Shown piece by piece: positions 29,428 to 39,206 of a stretch of 64,000 nt of DNA. The DNA lies in NCBI RefSeq assembly GCF_016937655.1, contig NZ_JAFHKL010000012.1, positions 1 through 64,000 on the forward strand. Reading direction: 5' to 3'. Position 1 is the stretch's first letter, and each line of letters opens with the position of its first letter. The DNA comes from Chromobacterium alkanivorans. GTDB lineage: Bacteria; Pseudomonadota; Gammaproteobacteria; Burkholderiales; Chromobacteriaceae. The notes beneath the pieces are model-generated. The model was not told the DNA's origin and made no database searches. It saw only the letters and a program-made list of their open reading frames with translations. Position numbers and translations under genes: made by a program.

Positions 29428-30132
29428 ATGCCGCGCCTGCCGGCAAAGCTGATCGCGGCGCTGGTCTCGGCGCCCGCCGCGGCAAGCGGGCTGACGATTC
29501 TGGTCAGCCCTCAGCCGCCCATCATCGAAGTCTCCGCCGATCAACAACACGTCTCCGGCGCGGCCATCGACCTGATGCGTGCGCTGTCCCAGCGCGCCGG
29601 CCTGCCGTTCAAGTTCGCGCCCTACCCCTCCGCCCGCGCCGTGCTGCTGGTCCAGCAGACTCCGGACACCTGCTTGACCGCAGCCCGCTTTCCGGAACGC
29701 GAGGCGCTGTTCCGCTGGAGCGAGCCGGTCATCCGCCTGCGGCTGGTGCTGTTGGCGCGCCAAGACGAAGCCCGCGACTTCGGCGGCGTGGAACAGGCCC
29801 GGCAATTCCACATCGGCGCCGTGCGCGGCACCGCCGTGGCCAGCCGGCTGAAGCAGCAAGGCTGGACGCTGGACGAAAGCGCGGACGCGGAGACCAATCT
29901 GCGCAAGCTGCAACTGGGCCGCATCGACTTGCTGGCCACACTGGACGTGGGCATACAGAGCCTGGCCGACAAAATGAAAATGGCGACGCCGCGCGTCGCC
30001 CTGGTGGTGAATGAGACCGACATCTATTTCGCCTGCCACCCGCAGTTGAGCGACGACGCGATGCGGCGGCTGAACCGCGCCATCCTGGCGATGAAGGCGG
30101 ACGGCAGCCTAAAGGCCTTCAATCTGAAATAG
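29428..30132 (+). CDS. Stand-alone periplasmic solute-binding-like protein (SBP family 3 type)
   Basis: A 234-residue protein with a probable signal peptide (MPRLPAKLIAALVSAPAAAS) followed by a bilobed PBPb-type domain. It contains GAAIDLMRALSQRAG, YPSARAVLLVQ, CLTAARFPEREALFRWSEPV and GAVRGTAVASRLKQQG, and ends ILAMKADGSLKAFN, typical of this fold. No permease or ATPase gene is near. The six-base spacing from the chemoreceptor suggests the two are co-translated and that this protein could present a ligand to it; that is inference. Its 3' end overlaps the convergent ugpQ by 14 bp. Confidence 0.75.
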   Translation: MPRLPAKLIAALVSAPAAASGLTILVSPQPPIIEVSADQQHVSGAAIDLMRALSQRAGLPFKFAPYPSARAVLLVQQTPDTCLTAARFPEREALFRWSEPVIRLRLVLLARQDEARDFGGVEQARQFHIGAVRGTAVASRLKQQGWTLDESADAETNLRKLQLGRIDLLATLDVGIQSLADKMKMATPRVALVVNETDIYFACHPQLSDDAMRRLNRAILAMKADGSLKAFNLK

Positions 30133-30877
30133 GCCGCAGCAGGTCCAGGCGGTCGGTGCAAACGCTGTCCACGCCCCAGGCCAGCAGCCGCTCGGCGTCG
30201 GCCGGCCGGTTCACCGTGTAGCACAGCAATTGAAAGCCCGCCCGCTTGACGCTGGCTGCCAAGGCCGCGTCCAGGCTCTGGTAGTCGCAATGCAGCGCGG
30301 CGCAGTCCAAGTCGCGCAAGCTCGCCAGCCAGTCCGCCGGCACCCGCTCCACCAGCCAGGCGCGCGGCAGCTGCGGCGCGGCCTCGCGCGCGGCGCGCAG
30401 CGCCTCGGCGGAAAAGGAGGACAGCAAGGGCTGCAACGCGGCGCCGGCCCACAGCCGCGCGGCTTCCGCCGCCACCGCCGCGCCGGTTTCCGCCTCTCGT
30501 CCCGGGCAGGGCTTGATCTCGATGTTCAAGGCGATGCCGTGCGCGAGACAGCAGGCGGCGACATTGTCCAGCGTCGGCATCGGCTCGCCGGCAAAAGCCG
30601 CGCCTTTCCAGCCGCCGGCGTCCAGCCGCGCCAATTGCGCCATGCTCATCGCCGCCGCCGCACCGCGGCCGTTGCTGGTGCGCTCCACGGTGTCGTCGTG
30701 CAATAGAAAACAGACATTGTCCGCCGACAGCTTCACATCGCATTCGGCGCCGCGATAGCCGTAGCGCAGGCCTTCGCGAAAGCCGGCCAAGGTATTTTCC
30801 GGCGCCAGGGCGCCGCCGCCGCGATGGGCGATGAAGCGGGGATAAGGCCAGGCCGGAGCGGAACCGGAGTCGGACAT
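30119..30877 (-). CDS. ugpQ: Glycerophosphodiester phosphodiesterase UgpQ
   Basis: A 252-residue GDPD-family enzyme that hydrolyses glycerophosphodiesters to glycerol 3-phosphate and an alcohol. The N-terminal signature FIAHRGGGALAPENTLAGF contains the catalytic HRG and PEN. It is followed by ECDVKLSADNVCFLLHDDTVERTSNG, which provides the metal ligands (ExD) and second His. The C-terminal GVDSVCTDRLDLL matches the family. No signal peptide, so it is cytoplasmic like UgpQ. The start at 30877 fits best; the ten upstream codons lack family similarity. Confidence 0.9.
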   Translation of the reverse strand: MSDSGSAPAWPYPRFIAHRGGGALAPENTLAGFREGLRYGYRGAECDVKLSADNVCFLLHDDTVERTSNGRGAAAAMSMAQLARLDAGGWKGAAFAGEPMPTLDNVAACCLAHGIALNIEIKPCPGREAETGAAVAAEAARLWAGAALQPLLSSFSAEALRAAREAAPQLPRAWLVERVPADWLASLRDLDCAALHCDYQSLDAALAASVKRAGFQLLCYTVNRPADAERLLAWGVDSVCTDRLDLLRPISD

Positions 30878-30962
30878 AGGGCTTCCTTGAACTTGCCGCA
30901 TGGACAAAAGGCGCTATTGTCGCCGCGGCGGATTGCAGGCGGATGACGCGCTCCCAGTATGG

Positions 30963-30996
30963 CAAAAGCCGCCTCTGCACAGCAAAGGCGGCTTCA
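30963..30996 (-). terminator. Terminator of the cydAB operon
   Basis: On the minus strand AAGCCGCCT and AGGCGGCTT (11-nt loop) are followed by TTTTG. It lies 28 bp after the cydB stop, leaving no room for a cydX-type gene. Confidence 0.8.
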
Positions 30997-31021
30997 TTCA
31001 AACGCAAGGCCCGATACAGGC

Positions 31022-32035
31022 TTATTGGTAAGTCAGCGCATTGGCCTTGCCGTGGAACACCCGGTAGACAAAGGCGGTGTACAGCAGAATCACCGGCAAC
31101 ACCACCGCCGCGCCCCAGAAGATCACCCACAGGGCCGCTGTGTCGCTGGCCGCCTGCCAAATGTTCAGCCGGCCGATCACCACCTCCGGGAACACGCTAT
31201 AAGTCAGGCCCCAGAACGACAGCAGCACGATGCCGACGGTGCAGGCGAACGGCGCCCAGCACCAATTATCGTTGCCGGCGGCCTGGCGCACCGCCAGCCG
31301 CGGCAGGATCACCCACAAGGTGGCGAACAGCACGATGCAGCCCAGCGGCAGCGGCAGCAGCAACAAGAACTCCGGCAAGGCGAACCACTTGGCGGCGATA
31401 TGGCTGCTGGCCAGCGGCGTGGCCGCCGACACCAGCAGCACCGACAGGCCGGCGCCGGCCAGGCTGCGCCGCGCCCAGGCCACCGCCTTGGCTTGCAAGG
31501 CGCCGCTGGTCTTCATGATCAGCCAGCCGGCGCCCAGCAGCGTGTAGGCCGCCGCCAGACCGATGCCGGCCAGCAGGGCGAAGCCCCAGGCCAGCCAGCC
31601 TTCGGCGAAGCCGGTCAGATAGCGGCCCAGCATCACGCCCTGAGTCAGCGCCGCCAGCAAGGAGCCACAGGCGAAGGCGACATTCCACCACGGTTTGTGC
31701 GGCTCGCGCGCCTTGACGCGGAAGTCGAAGGCCACGCCGCGCACGATCAGGCCGGCCAGCATCAGCGCCACCGGCAGGTAAAGCTCGCCCAGGATGATGC
31801 CGTGCGCCAGCGGGAAACCCACCAGCAACAGGCCCACGCCCAGCACCAGCCAGGTTTCGTTGGCGTCCCAGAACGGGCCGATGGACGCGATCATCATGTC
31901 CTTCTCGTCGTCCTCGGCGAAGGGCAGCAGCAAGCCCACGCCCAGATCGTAGCCGTCCAGCACCACGTAAATCAGCATGGCCAGGGCCATCAGGCCGGCG
32001 AACACCACCGGCAACCAGTACACAGCGCCACTCAT
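31022..32035 (-). CDS. cydB: Cytochrome bd-type quinol oxidase subunit II
   Basis: A 337-residue membrane protein with eight or more helices. It begins YWLPVVFAGLMALAMLIYVVLDGYDLGVGLLLPF, the standard CydB/CioB N-terminus, followed by IGPFWDANETWLVLG. With CydA it forms the terminal oxidase that reduces O2 with quinol. It is shorter than E. coli CydB (379). Its ATG overlaps the cydA stop by 4 bp. No small CydX-like gene follows. Confidence 0.93.
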   Translation of the reverse strand: MSGAVYWLPVVFAGLMALAMLIYVVLDGYDLGVGLLLPFAEDDEKDMMIASIGPFWDANETWLVLGVGLLLVGFPLAHGIILGELYLPVALMLAGLIVRGVAFDFRVKAREPHKPWWNVAFACGSLLAALTQGVMLGRYLTGFAEGWLAWGFALLAGIGLAAAYTLLGAGWLIMKTSGALQAKAVAWARRSLAGAGLSVLLVSAATPLASSHIAAKWFALPEFLLLLPLPLGCIVLFATLWVILPRLAVRQAAGNDNWCWAPFACTVGIVLLSFWGLTYSVFPEVVIGRLNIWQAASDTAALWVIFWGAAVVLPVILLYTAFVYRVFHGKANALTYQ

Positions 32036-33372
32036 GCCAGTTTCTCCTCAAGATGCGCGGCCTCGCCGCCGGACTGGCCGGCCGCCTTGCCGGCCATGTA
32101 GAACAAGACCGACACATAGGCAGTCAGCAACACCAGGTACAGGCCCAGGTACATCGCCAGCGTGGACGCCACCATGCCCCCGGTCGCCGGGCCCGCCGCC
32201 TGCGCCGTGGTCAGCACGCCCTCCACCAGCCACGGCTGGCGGCCGATCTCGGTCACGTACCAGCCGGCCAGCGTCGCCACCCAACCGGCGAAGGTCATGC
32301 CCACCAGCGCCCGCAACATCAGCGGCGCCAGCTGGCCGCGGCGACGCAGTTGCCAACAGGCCAGCCAGGACACCAGCAGCATCAGCGCGCCGACGCCGGC
32401 CATCACGCGGAAGCTCCAGAACACCTTGCCCACCGGCGGATGCTGGGCGAACTCGTTGAGGCCGCGAATCTCGCCGTTCGGATCATGGGTGATGATCAGG
32501 CTGGCCAGTTTGGGAATGCCCACCGCCATATCGTTCTGGCGGGTTTCCGCGTTGGGCAGCGCGAACAACAGCAGCGGCGCGCCCTTCTCGGTATGCCAGA
32601 CGCCCTCGATCGCCGCCAGCTTGGCCGGCTGATGCTTGAAGGTGTTCAAGCCGTGCATGTCGCCCACCAGGATCTGCAGCGGAATCAGCAGCGCCGCGGT
32701 GATCACGCCGGTTTTCAAGGCCATCTTGGCGCCGTCGCTGCGGTCGCCCTTCAGCCGGCGGTAAGCCGACAGGCCGGCCACCAGAAAGGCCGTGGTCAGG
32801 CCGGAGGCGATCAGCATATGGGTCAGCCGGTACGGCAGCGAAGGGTTGAAAATCACCTCCAGCCAGCTGGTCACCACCGCCTTGCCGTCCACCATCTTGA
32901 AGCCGGCCGGGGTCTGCATCCAGGAATTAAGGGCCAGGATCCAGAACGCCGACACCGTGTTGCCGAAGGCGACCAGGAAGGTGGCCCAGGTATGCACCCG
33001 CTCCGACACCCTGGAACGGCCGAACAGCATCACGCCGAGGAAGGTGGCCTCCAGGAAGAAGGCGGTCAGGATCTCATAGGCCAGCAAGGGGCCGGCGATA
33101 TTGCCCACCGTCTGCATATAACCGGGCCAGTTGGTGCCGAACTGGAAGCTCATGGTCACGCCGCTGACCACGCCCAGGGCGAAGGACAGCGCGAAAATCT
33201 TCACCCAGAAGCCATAGGCGTCCATCCAGCCCTGCTGGCCGGTCTTGAGATAGCGCAGCTTGAAGAACAGCAGCACCCAGCCCATCGCGATATTGATGGT
33301 GGGAAACAAGATGTGAAAGGAAATATTGGCGCCGAACTGAATGCGCGCCAATACCAGCGGGTCAAAGTCCAT
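32032..33372 (-). CDS. cydA: Cytochrome bd-type quinol oxidase subunit I (short form)
   Basis: A 446-residue haem-binding subunit. His in FHILFPTINIAMGW, the GRQPW quinol-site motif (TEIGRQPWLV) and conserved core segments such as FQFGTNWPGYM are present. It is clearly shorter than E. coli CydA (522) because the periplasmic Q-loop insertion is missing, as in the CioA/short-Q-loop branch. Cyanogenic Chromobacterium-like bacteria need a cyanide-tolerant oxidase, so a CioA role is plausible but not proven by sequence alone. It lies 2 bp after the regulator gene, in one operon with it and cydB. Confidence 0.93.
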   Translation of the reverse strand: MDFDPLVLARIQFGANISFHILFPTINIAMGWVLLFFKLRYLKTGQQGWMDAYGFWVKIFALSFALGVVSGVTMSFQFGTNWPGYMQTVGNIAGPLLAYEILTAFFLEATFLGVMLFGRSRVSERVHTWATFLVAFGNTVSAFWILALNSWMQTPAGFKMVDGKAVVTSWLEVIFNPSLPYRLTHMLIASGLTTAFLVAGLSAYRRLKGDRSDGAKMALKTGVITAALLIPLQILVGDMHGLNTFKHQPAKLAAIEGVWHTEKGAPLLLFALPNAETRQNDMAVGIPKLASLIITHDPNGEIRGLNEFAQHPPVGKVFWSFRVMAGVGALMLLVSWLACWQLRRRGQLAPLMLRALVGMTFAGWVATLAGWYVTEIGRQPWLVEGVLTTAQAAGPATGGMVASTLAMYLGLYLVLLTAYVSVLFYMAGKAAGQSGGEAAHLEEKLA

Positions 33373-33374
33373 AG

Positions 33375-33941
33375 CTACTCCCTGTCGCCGTCGCGACTGG
33401 TCAGTTTCGAAAGCGAGTGGGTGAACTGCAGGATCTTCTGCACCTGCGAGCCCAATTTCATCAAGCGCTGCAAGGTCTCCACATCCATGTGCTGGATGTC
33501 GGAGAACCAGGTGGTCACCAGTTCGATCAACTGGTGCATCTCTTTCATCCGCTGCTGCGCGTGGCGTTCGGCGTCGCTGGCCGGGGTCTCCATGATGGCG
33601 CCGCGCAACATGGTCAGCGTCGGCTCCACCTCGCGCTTTTTGCGCTCTTCGGCCAGCGTTTTAAAGATGGCCCAGACATCGTCGGGCGTGGAGAAATATT
33701 CGCGGCGGTCGCCGGGAAAGTGCTGCAGCCTGACCAGGCGCCAGGACTCAAGCTCCTTCAGGCCCATGCTGACGTTGGAGCGCGAAAAGCTCAGGCTCTC
33801 GGCGATTTCATCCGCGTTCAGCGGCTTCTCCGAGACATAGAGCAGCGCGTAGATCTGCCCAACGGTGCGATTGATGCCCCAGCGGCTGCCCATTTCACCG
33901 AAATGCAGCACGAAGGACTGGACGAGTGGCGATAAATTCAT
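33375..33941 (-). CDS. GbsR/MarR-type transcriptional regulator
   Basis: A 188-residue winged-helix protein. The N-terminal part FGEMGSRWGINRTVGQIYALLYVSEKPLNADEIAESLSFSRSNVSMGLKELESWRLV is the GbsR-like helix-turn-helix. The C-terminal helical part (residues 90-180) probably dimerises. It lies 2 bp before cydA and so is very likely co-transcribed with cydAB, which it may regulate. The start at 33941 leaves a 42-base leader after the promoter -10 box; a second ATG at 33893 is possible. Confidence 0.85.
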   Translation of the reverse strand: MNLSPLVQSFVLHFGEMGSRWGINRTVGQIYALLYVSEKPLNADEIAESLSFSRSNVSMGLKELESWRLVRLQHFPGDRREYFSTPDDVWAIFKTLAEERKKREVEPTLTMLRGAIMETPASDAERHAQQRMKEMHQLIELVTTWFSDIQHMDVETLQRLMKLGSQVQKILQFTHSLSKLTSRDGDRE

Positions 33942-34258
33942 GACGTTCTCAATTTTCAGGAATTTCTGAAACTTTGATATAAATCATAAATTCGCAATGA
34001 AACCAAGTCAATCACAACCATCGTTGAGCGGCCCGCTTGACAAAGCAGCCAGCCATGCGAATCGCATTTTCACAAGCTGAGCCGGCGCGGCTGACGCCGC
34101 TGGCGGGCTGCGCTAAAATAGCGCCGACTCTCCAAAGCCCCGCCGCGCGCGGGGCCGAAACATTAATCAGGGATGCCCTGGCGCCCGCGCGGCCTTGATG
34201 CGCGGGCGGCGGCCACGGCATCCTGTTGTCCATTAGAAAACATAAGAGCCCATAGCCG
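33942..34258. other. Intergenic region between the cyd regulator and mutS
   Basis: About 317 bp. The left end holds the promoter and FNR box listed separately. The remainder should contain the mutS promoter and leader, but I see no convincing hexamers or hairpins there. Confidence 0.5.
33974..34011 (-). promoter_or_regulatory. Promoter of the cyd operon with an overlapping FNR box
   Basis: On the minus strand, -35 TTGACT (34006-34011), a 17-bp spacer and -10 TATGAT (33983-33988) form a near-consensus sigma-70 promoter. Positions 33974-33987 read TTGATATAAATCAT on the plus strand, a nine-of-ten match to the FNR consensus, and cover most of the -10 box. FNR bound there would block RNA polymerase, so repression without oxygen is predicted, as known for ANR at cioAB in Pseudomonas aeruginosa. 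Confidence 0.75.
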
Positions 34259-36805
34259 ATGAGCACGCCACAGCACACCCCGATGATGCAGCAATACCTA
34301 GCCATCAAACGCGAACACGCCGACAAGCTGGTGTTCTATCGCATGGGGGACTTCTACGAACTGTTCTATGAGGACGCGGAGAAGGCTGCGCGCTTGCTCG
34401 ACATCACCCTGACCACCCGCGGCGCCAGCGGCGGCAACCCGATCAAGATGGCCGGCGTGCCCTATCACGCCGCCGAAGGCTATCTGGCGCGACTGGTCAA
34501 GATGGGCGAATCCGTCGCCATCGCCGAGCAGATCGGCGACCCGGCCTTGTCCAAAGGCCCGGTGGAACGCAAGGTGGTGCGCATCGTCACCCCCGGCACC
34601 CTGACCGACGCCGCGTTGCTGGACGACAAGCGCGACAATCTGGTGATGGCGGTCAATATGGTCAAGGGCGTGCTGGGCCTGGCCTGGCTGTCGCTCGCCA
34701 GCGGCGAATTCAAAGTGCTGCAGACCCGGGTCGATGACCTGCACAGCGAACTGGAACGCTTGAAGCCGGCCGAACTGGTGATTCCGGACGACACCGGCCT
34801 CAATGTGTTCGAAACCGTGGCCACGCCCAAGAAAAAGCTGCCGCCGTGGCAGTTCGACATCGAGTCGGCGCAGATGACGCTGACCCGGCACTTCGGCACC
34901 CGCGACCTGGCCGGCTTCGGCGCCGACACCCTGCCGGTGGCGGTGGGCGCCGCCGGCGCGCTGCTGGAATACGTCAAGACCACCCAGAGCGTGAACCCGG
35001 CCCACATCGCCAACCTGGCGGTGGAGGACGCCGGCGAGCTGATCCGCATGGACGGCGCCACCCGCCGCAACCTGGAACTGACCGAAACCATACGCGGCGA
35101 GCCGTCGCCGACGCTGGCCTCGCTGCTGGACGGCTGCGCCACCAGCATGGGCAGCCGCCTGCTGCGCCATTGGCTGCACCACCCCATCCGCAGCCACGGC
35201 AAGCTGGCGCGCCGGCTGGAGGCGGTGCGCGCCCTGCTGCCGGCCTACGACGACGCCCACGCCCAGCTGCGCGAAGTGGCGGACATCGAACGCATCACCG
35301 CCCGCATCGCGCTGCGCAGCGCCCGCCCGCGCGACCTGGCCGCGCTGCGCGATTCGCTGAAGGCGCTGACCGGGGTCAAGCGGCTGGCCGCCGGCCTGGA
35401 CGCGGAGCTGCTGGGCGAACTGGCGCGTCTGCTGCCGGACGATTCCCCGGTGGAAACCATGCTCAGCCAGGCCATCCTGCCCGAGCCCTCCACCTTCCTG
35501 CGCGACGGCGGCGTGATCAACCACGGCCTCAACGCCACGCTGGACGAGCTGCGCGCGATCCAGACCGACTGCGGCGCCTTCCTGCTGGCGCTGGAAGCCC
35601 GCGAGAAGGAGCGCACCGGCATCCCCACGCTGAAAGTGGAGTTCAACCGCGTGCACGGCTTCTACATCGAAGTCACCAAGGCCCAGGGCGACAAGGTGCC
35701 GGACGACTACCGCCGCCGCCAGACGCTGAAGAACGCCGAGCGCTACATCACGCCGGAACTGAAGGAATTCGAAGACAAGGCGCTGTCGGCGCAGGACCGC
35801 GCGCTGGCGCTGGAGAAGCAGCTGTACGAAGACCTGCTGGACCAACTGGCCCCGCACATTCCCGACCTGAAGCTGATCGCCCAGGCGGTGGCCGGGCTGG
35901 ACGTGCTGTCCGCCTTCGCCGAGCGCGCCGGCGTCAACAACTACGTGGAGCCGGAATTCGTCGCGGAACCACGACTGGAAATCATCGAAGGCCGCCACCC
36001 GGTGGTGGAGGCGGAAGTGGAACGCTTCATCGCCAATGACACCAAGCTGTCCGACACCCGCAAACTGCTGCTGATCACCGGCCCGAACATGGGCGGTAAA
36101 TCCACCTATATGCGTCAGAACGCCTTGATCACGCTGATGGCTCACGTAGGCAGCTTCGTGCCGGCCCAGCGCGCGGTGATCGGTCCGATAGACCGCATTT
36201 TCACCCGCATCGGCGCCTCCGACGACCTGGCCGGCGGCCGCTCCACCTTCATGGTGGAAATGACCGAGACCGCCAACATCCTCAACAACGCCAGCGAACA
36301 CTCGCTGGTGCTGATGGACGAAGTGGGCCGCGGCACCTCCACCTTCGACGGCCTGGCGCTGGCCTGGGCCATCGCCAAGGCGCTGATAGAGAAAAGCCGC
36401 GCCTACACGCTGTTCGCCACCCATTATTTCGAGCTGACCAGCCTGGAAAGCGAGTACCCCAGCGTCGCCAACGTGCATCTGTCCGCGGTGGAGCACAAGG
36501 ACCGCATCGTGTTCCTGCACCATGTGGAGGAAGGCCCGGCCAGCCAGAGCTACGGCTTGGCGGTGGCCCAGCTGGCCGGCGTGCCCGGCAAAGTGATCCG
36601 CGAGGCGCGCCGCTATCTGACCGAGCTGGAGAACCACTCAGCCAGCCGCGTGCAGCCAGACCTATTTATCAGTTTACCCGCGATGGCAACCGTGGAACCG
36701 GAGCCGAATCCGGCGGTCGAACGCCTTCTGGAGGTCGATCTAGACGATCTCTCGCCACGGGAAGCCCAGGCTCTGCTCTATGAATTAAAGAAACTGGCCA
36801 AATGA
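34259..36805 (+). CDS. mutS: DNA mismatch repair protein MutS
   Basis: An 848-residue mismatch-recognition ATPase. The N-terminal mismatch-binding motif [11 protein letters not shown] (residues about 26-36) contains the Phe-x-Glu element. Walker A is [10 protein letters not shown] near residue 610, Walker B is [13 protein letters not shown], and ATHYFELT is present. The C-terminus retains the short dimer/tetramer-like helix ([17 protein letters not shown]). Length matches E. coli MutS (853). The ATG at 34259 ([17 protein letters not shown]) fits the family. Confidence 0.97.
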   Translation: MSTPQHTPMMQQYLAIKREHADKLVFYRMGDFYELFYEDAEKAARLLDITLTTRGASGGNPIKMAGVPYHAAEGYLARLVKMGESVAIAEQIGDPALSKGPVERKVVRIVTPGTLTDAALLDDKRDNLVMAVNMVKGVLGLAWLSLASGEFKVLQTRVDDLHSELERLKPAELVIPDDTGLNVFETVATPKKKLPPWQFDIESAQMTLTRHFGTRDLAGFGADTLPVAVGAAGALLEYVKTTQSVNPAHIANLAVEDAGELIRMDGATRRNLELTETIRGEPSPTLASLLDGCATSMGSRLLRHWLHHPIRSHGKLARRLEAVRALLPAYDDAHAQLREVADIERITARIALRSARPRDLAALRDSLKALTGVKRLAAGLDAELLGELARLLPDDSPVETMLSQAILPEPSTFLRDGGVINHGLNATLDELRAIQTDCGAFLLALEAREKERTGIPTLKVEFNRVHGFYIEVTKAQGDKVPDDYRRRQTLKNAERYITPELKEFEDKALSAQDRALALEKQLYEDLLDQLAPHIPDLKLIAQAVAGLDVLSAFAERAGVNNYVEPEFVAEPRLEIIEGRHPVVEAEVERFIANDTKLSDTRKLLLITGPNMGGKSTYMRQNALITLMAHVGSFVPAQRAVIGPIDRIFTRIGASDDLAGGRSTFMVEMTETANILNNASEHSLVLMDEVGRGTSTFDGLALAWAIAKALIEKSRAYTLFATHYFELTSLESEYPSVANVHLSAVEHKDRIVFLHHVEEGPASQSYGLAVAQLAGVPGKVIREARRYLTELENHSASRVQPDLFISLPAMATVEPEPNPAVERLLEVDLDDLSPREAQALLYELKKLAK

Positions 36806-36871
36806 CCAGGCCAGACCCGGGGACGTTTCCTATATTACTAGAAGGTAACATCCGAGACAGGAGCAACAACA

Positions 36872-37297
36872 ATGTCGCTTGAAAACACTGCCACCGCCCC
36901 GGGCCTGGTCACGCTGTTCAGTCAGGTCACGGACGATGGAAGCATTGCCCTTTCCTCCATCCGCGAGCGGGCCAACCTCGAATTGTCCAGCTTCGCCGAA
37001 CTGGCGAGCCAACAATTGCAACAACTGGACATCAGCATGCCGCCTGCGATCAGCCTGATCAGCACGCCGGCCTGCCAGCTGGACTTGGAAAACAACCACC
37101 CGCATGCCGAGGAAATCCGGGCCTGGTTGCAGGGCAATGACAACATCACCCGAAAATTCAAGGAAGTGGAAGTGCTGTACGAGATCGTGCGCGCCGCGGA
37201 AAGCATAGGCGAGACCTTCCCGGAAAGCTCGACCTTCCACATCGGCTTAACCAGCGCCGGGCCCATCGCCTACTTCGAGGACAGCCACCGCGCCTAA
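36872..37297 (+). CDS. Hypothetical protein downstream of mutS
   Basis: A 141-residue protein that I do not recognise. A GACAGGAG ribosome binding site precedes the ATG, and a strong terminator follows, so the gene is likely real. It is acidic, has no signal peptide or membrane segment, and is mostly helical by eye (ERANLELSSFAELASQQLQQ). The central part (HPHAEEIRAWLQGNDNITRKF) and the C-terminus (FHIGLTSAGPIAYFEDSHR) do not match a family I know. It starts 66 bp after mutS and could be in the same transcript. Confidence 0.7.
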   Translation: MSLENTATAPGLVTLFSQVTDDGSIALSSIRERANLELSSFAELASQQLQQLDISMPPAISLISTPACQLDLENNHPHAEEIRAWLQGNDNITRKFKEVEVLYEIVRAAESIGETFPESSTFHIGLTSAGPIAYFEDSHRA

Positions 37298-37336
37298 ACA
37301 CCGGCCCGGCCAACCGGGCCGCGTTCGACACCCAGG

Positions 37337-37366
37337 ACGGGGAAGCCAAGGCTTCCCCGTTTTTCT
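37337..37366 (+). terminator. Terminator of the mutS-hypothetical gene unit
   Basis: An 11-bp perfect stem (ACGGGGAAGCC with its complement, 2-nt loop) followed by TTTTTC. A second GC hairpin without a T-tract (about 37302-37320) lies just before it. Confidence 0.9.
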
Positions 37367-37370
37367 TGCC

Positions 37371-39161
37371 TTACTCCCCCCGCGGCAAGACCGCCAGCTC
37401 CCGCCGGTAAAAGCGCGGATAGCCGTTGATGAAGCGCATCTCCTCCGGATAGGGATAGAAATCCTCGAGATGGCCGGCTCGGATGCGACGCTGGCGCAGC
37501 TGCCAGAACTCGGGGCTCAGCAAATCGCGGTGATGGCGCAGGAACACCTGCCTGATCTCGGCGTCGCCCAGCAGAAAAGTGCCGAACTCCTCGGGAAACA
37601 CATCGTTGCGCGCCACCGGATACCAGACCTCGCCCGACATCTCCATTTCCGGATTCGGCGCTTCCGGTATCCGGCGGAACTGGCAGTCGCTCAGATACTC
37701 GATTTCGTCGTAGTCGTAGAAAATCACCCGGCCGTAGCGCGTCACGCCGAAGTTCTTGAACAGCATGTCGCCGGGGAAGATGTTCGCCGCCGCCAGCTCC
37801 TTGATCGCCAGCCCGTAATCGCGGACCACCCGCGCCTTCTCCGCCGGATCGCAGCTCGTCAAGTAAAGGTTGAGCGGCTTCAAGCGCCGCTCGATGTACA
37901 GGTGCTTGATCACCACCTGCTGCTCGCCCTCCTCCATCATCGACGGCGCCTGCGCGCGCAGCTCCCGCAGCAACTCCTCGGTGAAGCGCGCCTTGGGAAA
38001 GGCCACATTGGAGAACTCCAACGTATCCGCCAGCCGCCCCACCCGGTCGTGGCGCTTCACCAGCTGATACTTGGCCTTCACCGTGGCCCGGTCCACCTCC
38101 TTGGGCCCGCCGAACACGTCCTTGATCAGCTTGAACACATAGGGATAGGACGGCAGCGTGAACACCAGCATCACCAGGCCGCGGATGCCGGGCGCGATGA
38201 CGAAGCTGTCGTTGGAATGCTTGAGATGCTGGATGAAGTCGCGGTAAAAGGTGTTCTTGCCCTGCTTCTGCAGCCCCAGCATGGTGTAGAGCTCGGCCTT
38301 GGTCTTGCCCGGCAGCATGCCGCGCAGGAACTGCACATAGCCGGACGGCACTTCCATGTCCACCAGGAAGTAAGCGCGGCTGAAGGAGAACAGCACGCCG
38401 ATGCGCCAGGGCTCCAGCAGCAAGGTGTCCAGATAGAGCCCGCCCAGCTCGTCGTGCAGCACCGGCACGGCGAAGGGATAATGCGCGCCCCCGTTGATCA
38501 CCCTGCCGAACACATAAGCGGTCTTGTTGCGGTAAAACGGCGACGACAACACCTGGATCTGGCAATTGGCCTCCGGCTGCGGCCAGCGCCCTTCCAGAAA
38601 GGCTTCCGCCTGGCGCAGCAGCAGGACCACGTCCCGGCGCAGCCGGGTGAACGGCCGCCGCCAGCCGAAGTCCTCGACGATGCGCAGCAGCGCCTGCCGC
38701 AGACCGTCGCGCGCCGGGTAGTAGCTGCGGTAGGACGGCGGGTCGGACTCGATGTACTCGGTGGAGATCGCCGGGCGGATGAAGATGAAGTCGTTGTTGA
38801 AGTAGTCGCGGTGCAGGATGCGGGTGAACACCGAGTTGAAGAAGGTCTCCGCGCACTCCGGCTGCTTGTGGTTGGCCAGCAGGCCGATGAAGTAAAGCTT
38901 GGCCTGCTGCCAGATTTCGTCGTCCAGCAGATCGGCGTGGAACTCGCCGTGCAGCCGCGCCACCGTCTCCGCCACCCGCTCGTCGTAGAACTGGATGCGA
39001 TCGCGCACCGCCTTTTGCACTCCCTGCCAGTCACCGGACTCGAACAAGTCCTTGGCGCCGCGATTGCACTCGCGGAACAGGCGGTAATGCTTGTCGAAGC
39101 CGTCCACCAGCGCCTGCGCGATATCGCGCGCCACCGGGTTGTAGTACTCGGGAATCTGCAT
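37371..39161 (-). CDS. aceK: Isocitrate dehydrogenase kinase/phosphatase AceK
   Basis: A 596-residue bifunctional enzyme that phosphorylates and reactivates dimeric isocitrate dehydrogenase, controlling flow between the TCA cycle and glyoxylate bypass. Family landmarks include [15 protein letters not shown], the regulatory-domain segment [22 protein letters not shown], the ATP-site region [29 protein letters not shown], and [28 protein letters not shown], which supplies catalytic Asp and Asn. An in-frame TTG lies 24 bp upstream, but ATG 39161 has AGAGGG before it. aceA and aceB are not adjacent here; its substrate gene icd lies 3.4 kb away. Confidence 0.95.
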   Translation of the reverse strand: MQIPEYYNPVARDIAQALVDGFDKHYRLFRECNRGAKDLFESGDWQGVQKAVRDRIQFYDERVAETVARLHGEFHADLLDDEIWQQAKLYFIGLLANHKQPECAETFFNSVFTRILHRDYFNNDFIFIRPAISTEYIESDPPSYRSYYPARDGLRQALLRIVEDFGWRRPFTRLRRDVVLLLRQAEAFLEGRWPQPEANCQIQVLSSPFYRNKTAYVFGRVINGGAHYPFAVPVLHDELGGLYLDTLLLEPWRIGVLFSFSRAYFLVDMEVPSGYVQFLRGMLPGKTKAELYTMLGLQKQGKNTFYRDFIQHLKHSNDSFVIAPGIRGLVMLVFTLPSYPYVFKLIKDVFGGPKEVDRATVKAKYQLVKRHDRVGRLADTLEFSNVAFPKARFTEELLRELRAQAPSMMEEGEQQVVIKHLYIERRLKPLNLYLTSCDPAEKARVVRDYGLAIKELAAANIFPGDMLFKNFGVTRYGRVIFYDYDEIEYLSDCQFRRIPEAPNPEMEMSGEVWYPVARNDVFPEEFGTFLLGDAEIRQVFLRHHRDLLSPEFWQLRQRRIRAGHLEDFYPYPEEMRFINGYPRFYRRELAVLPRGE

Positions 39162-39206
39162 GCGCTCGCCCTCTGGAGTCGCCAACGGCCGCGCCCGGAC
39201 GCCGGC

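Noticed and set aside
27493-30039. Very long minus-strand open frame (848 codons) opposite the chemoreceptor
   Set aside because: It is antisense to a clear MCP and PBP-like pair; the product is low-complexity His/Gln/Ala/Gly-rich, a usual by-product of high-GC codon bias.
34298-36637. 779-codon minus-strand frame opposite mutS
   Set aside because: Shadow of mutS with the same low-complexity composition; no start signal.
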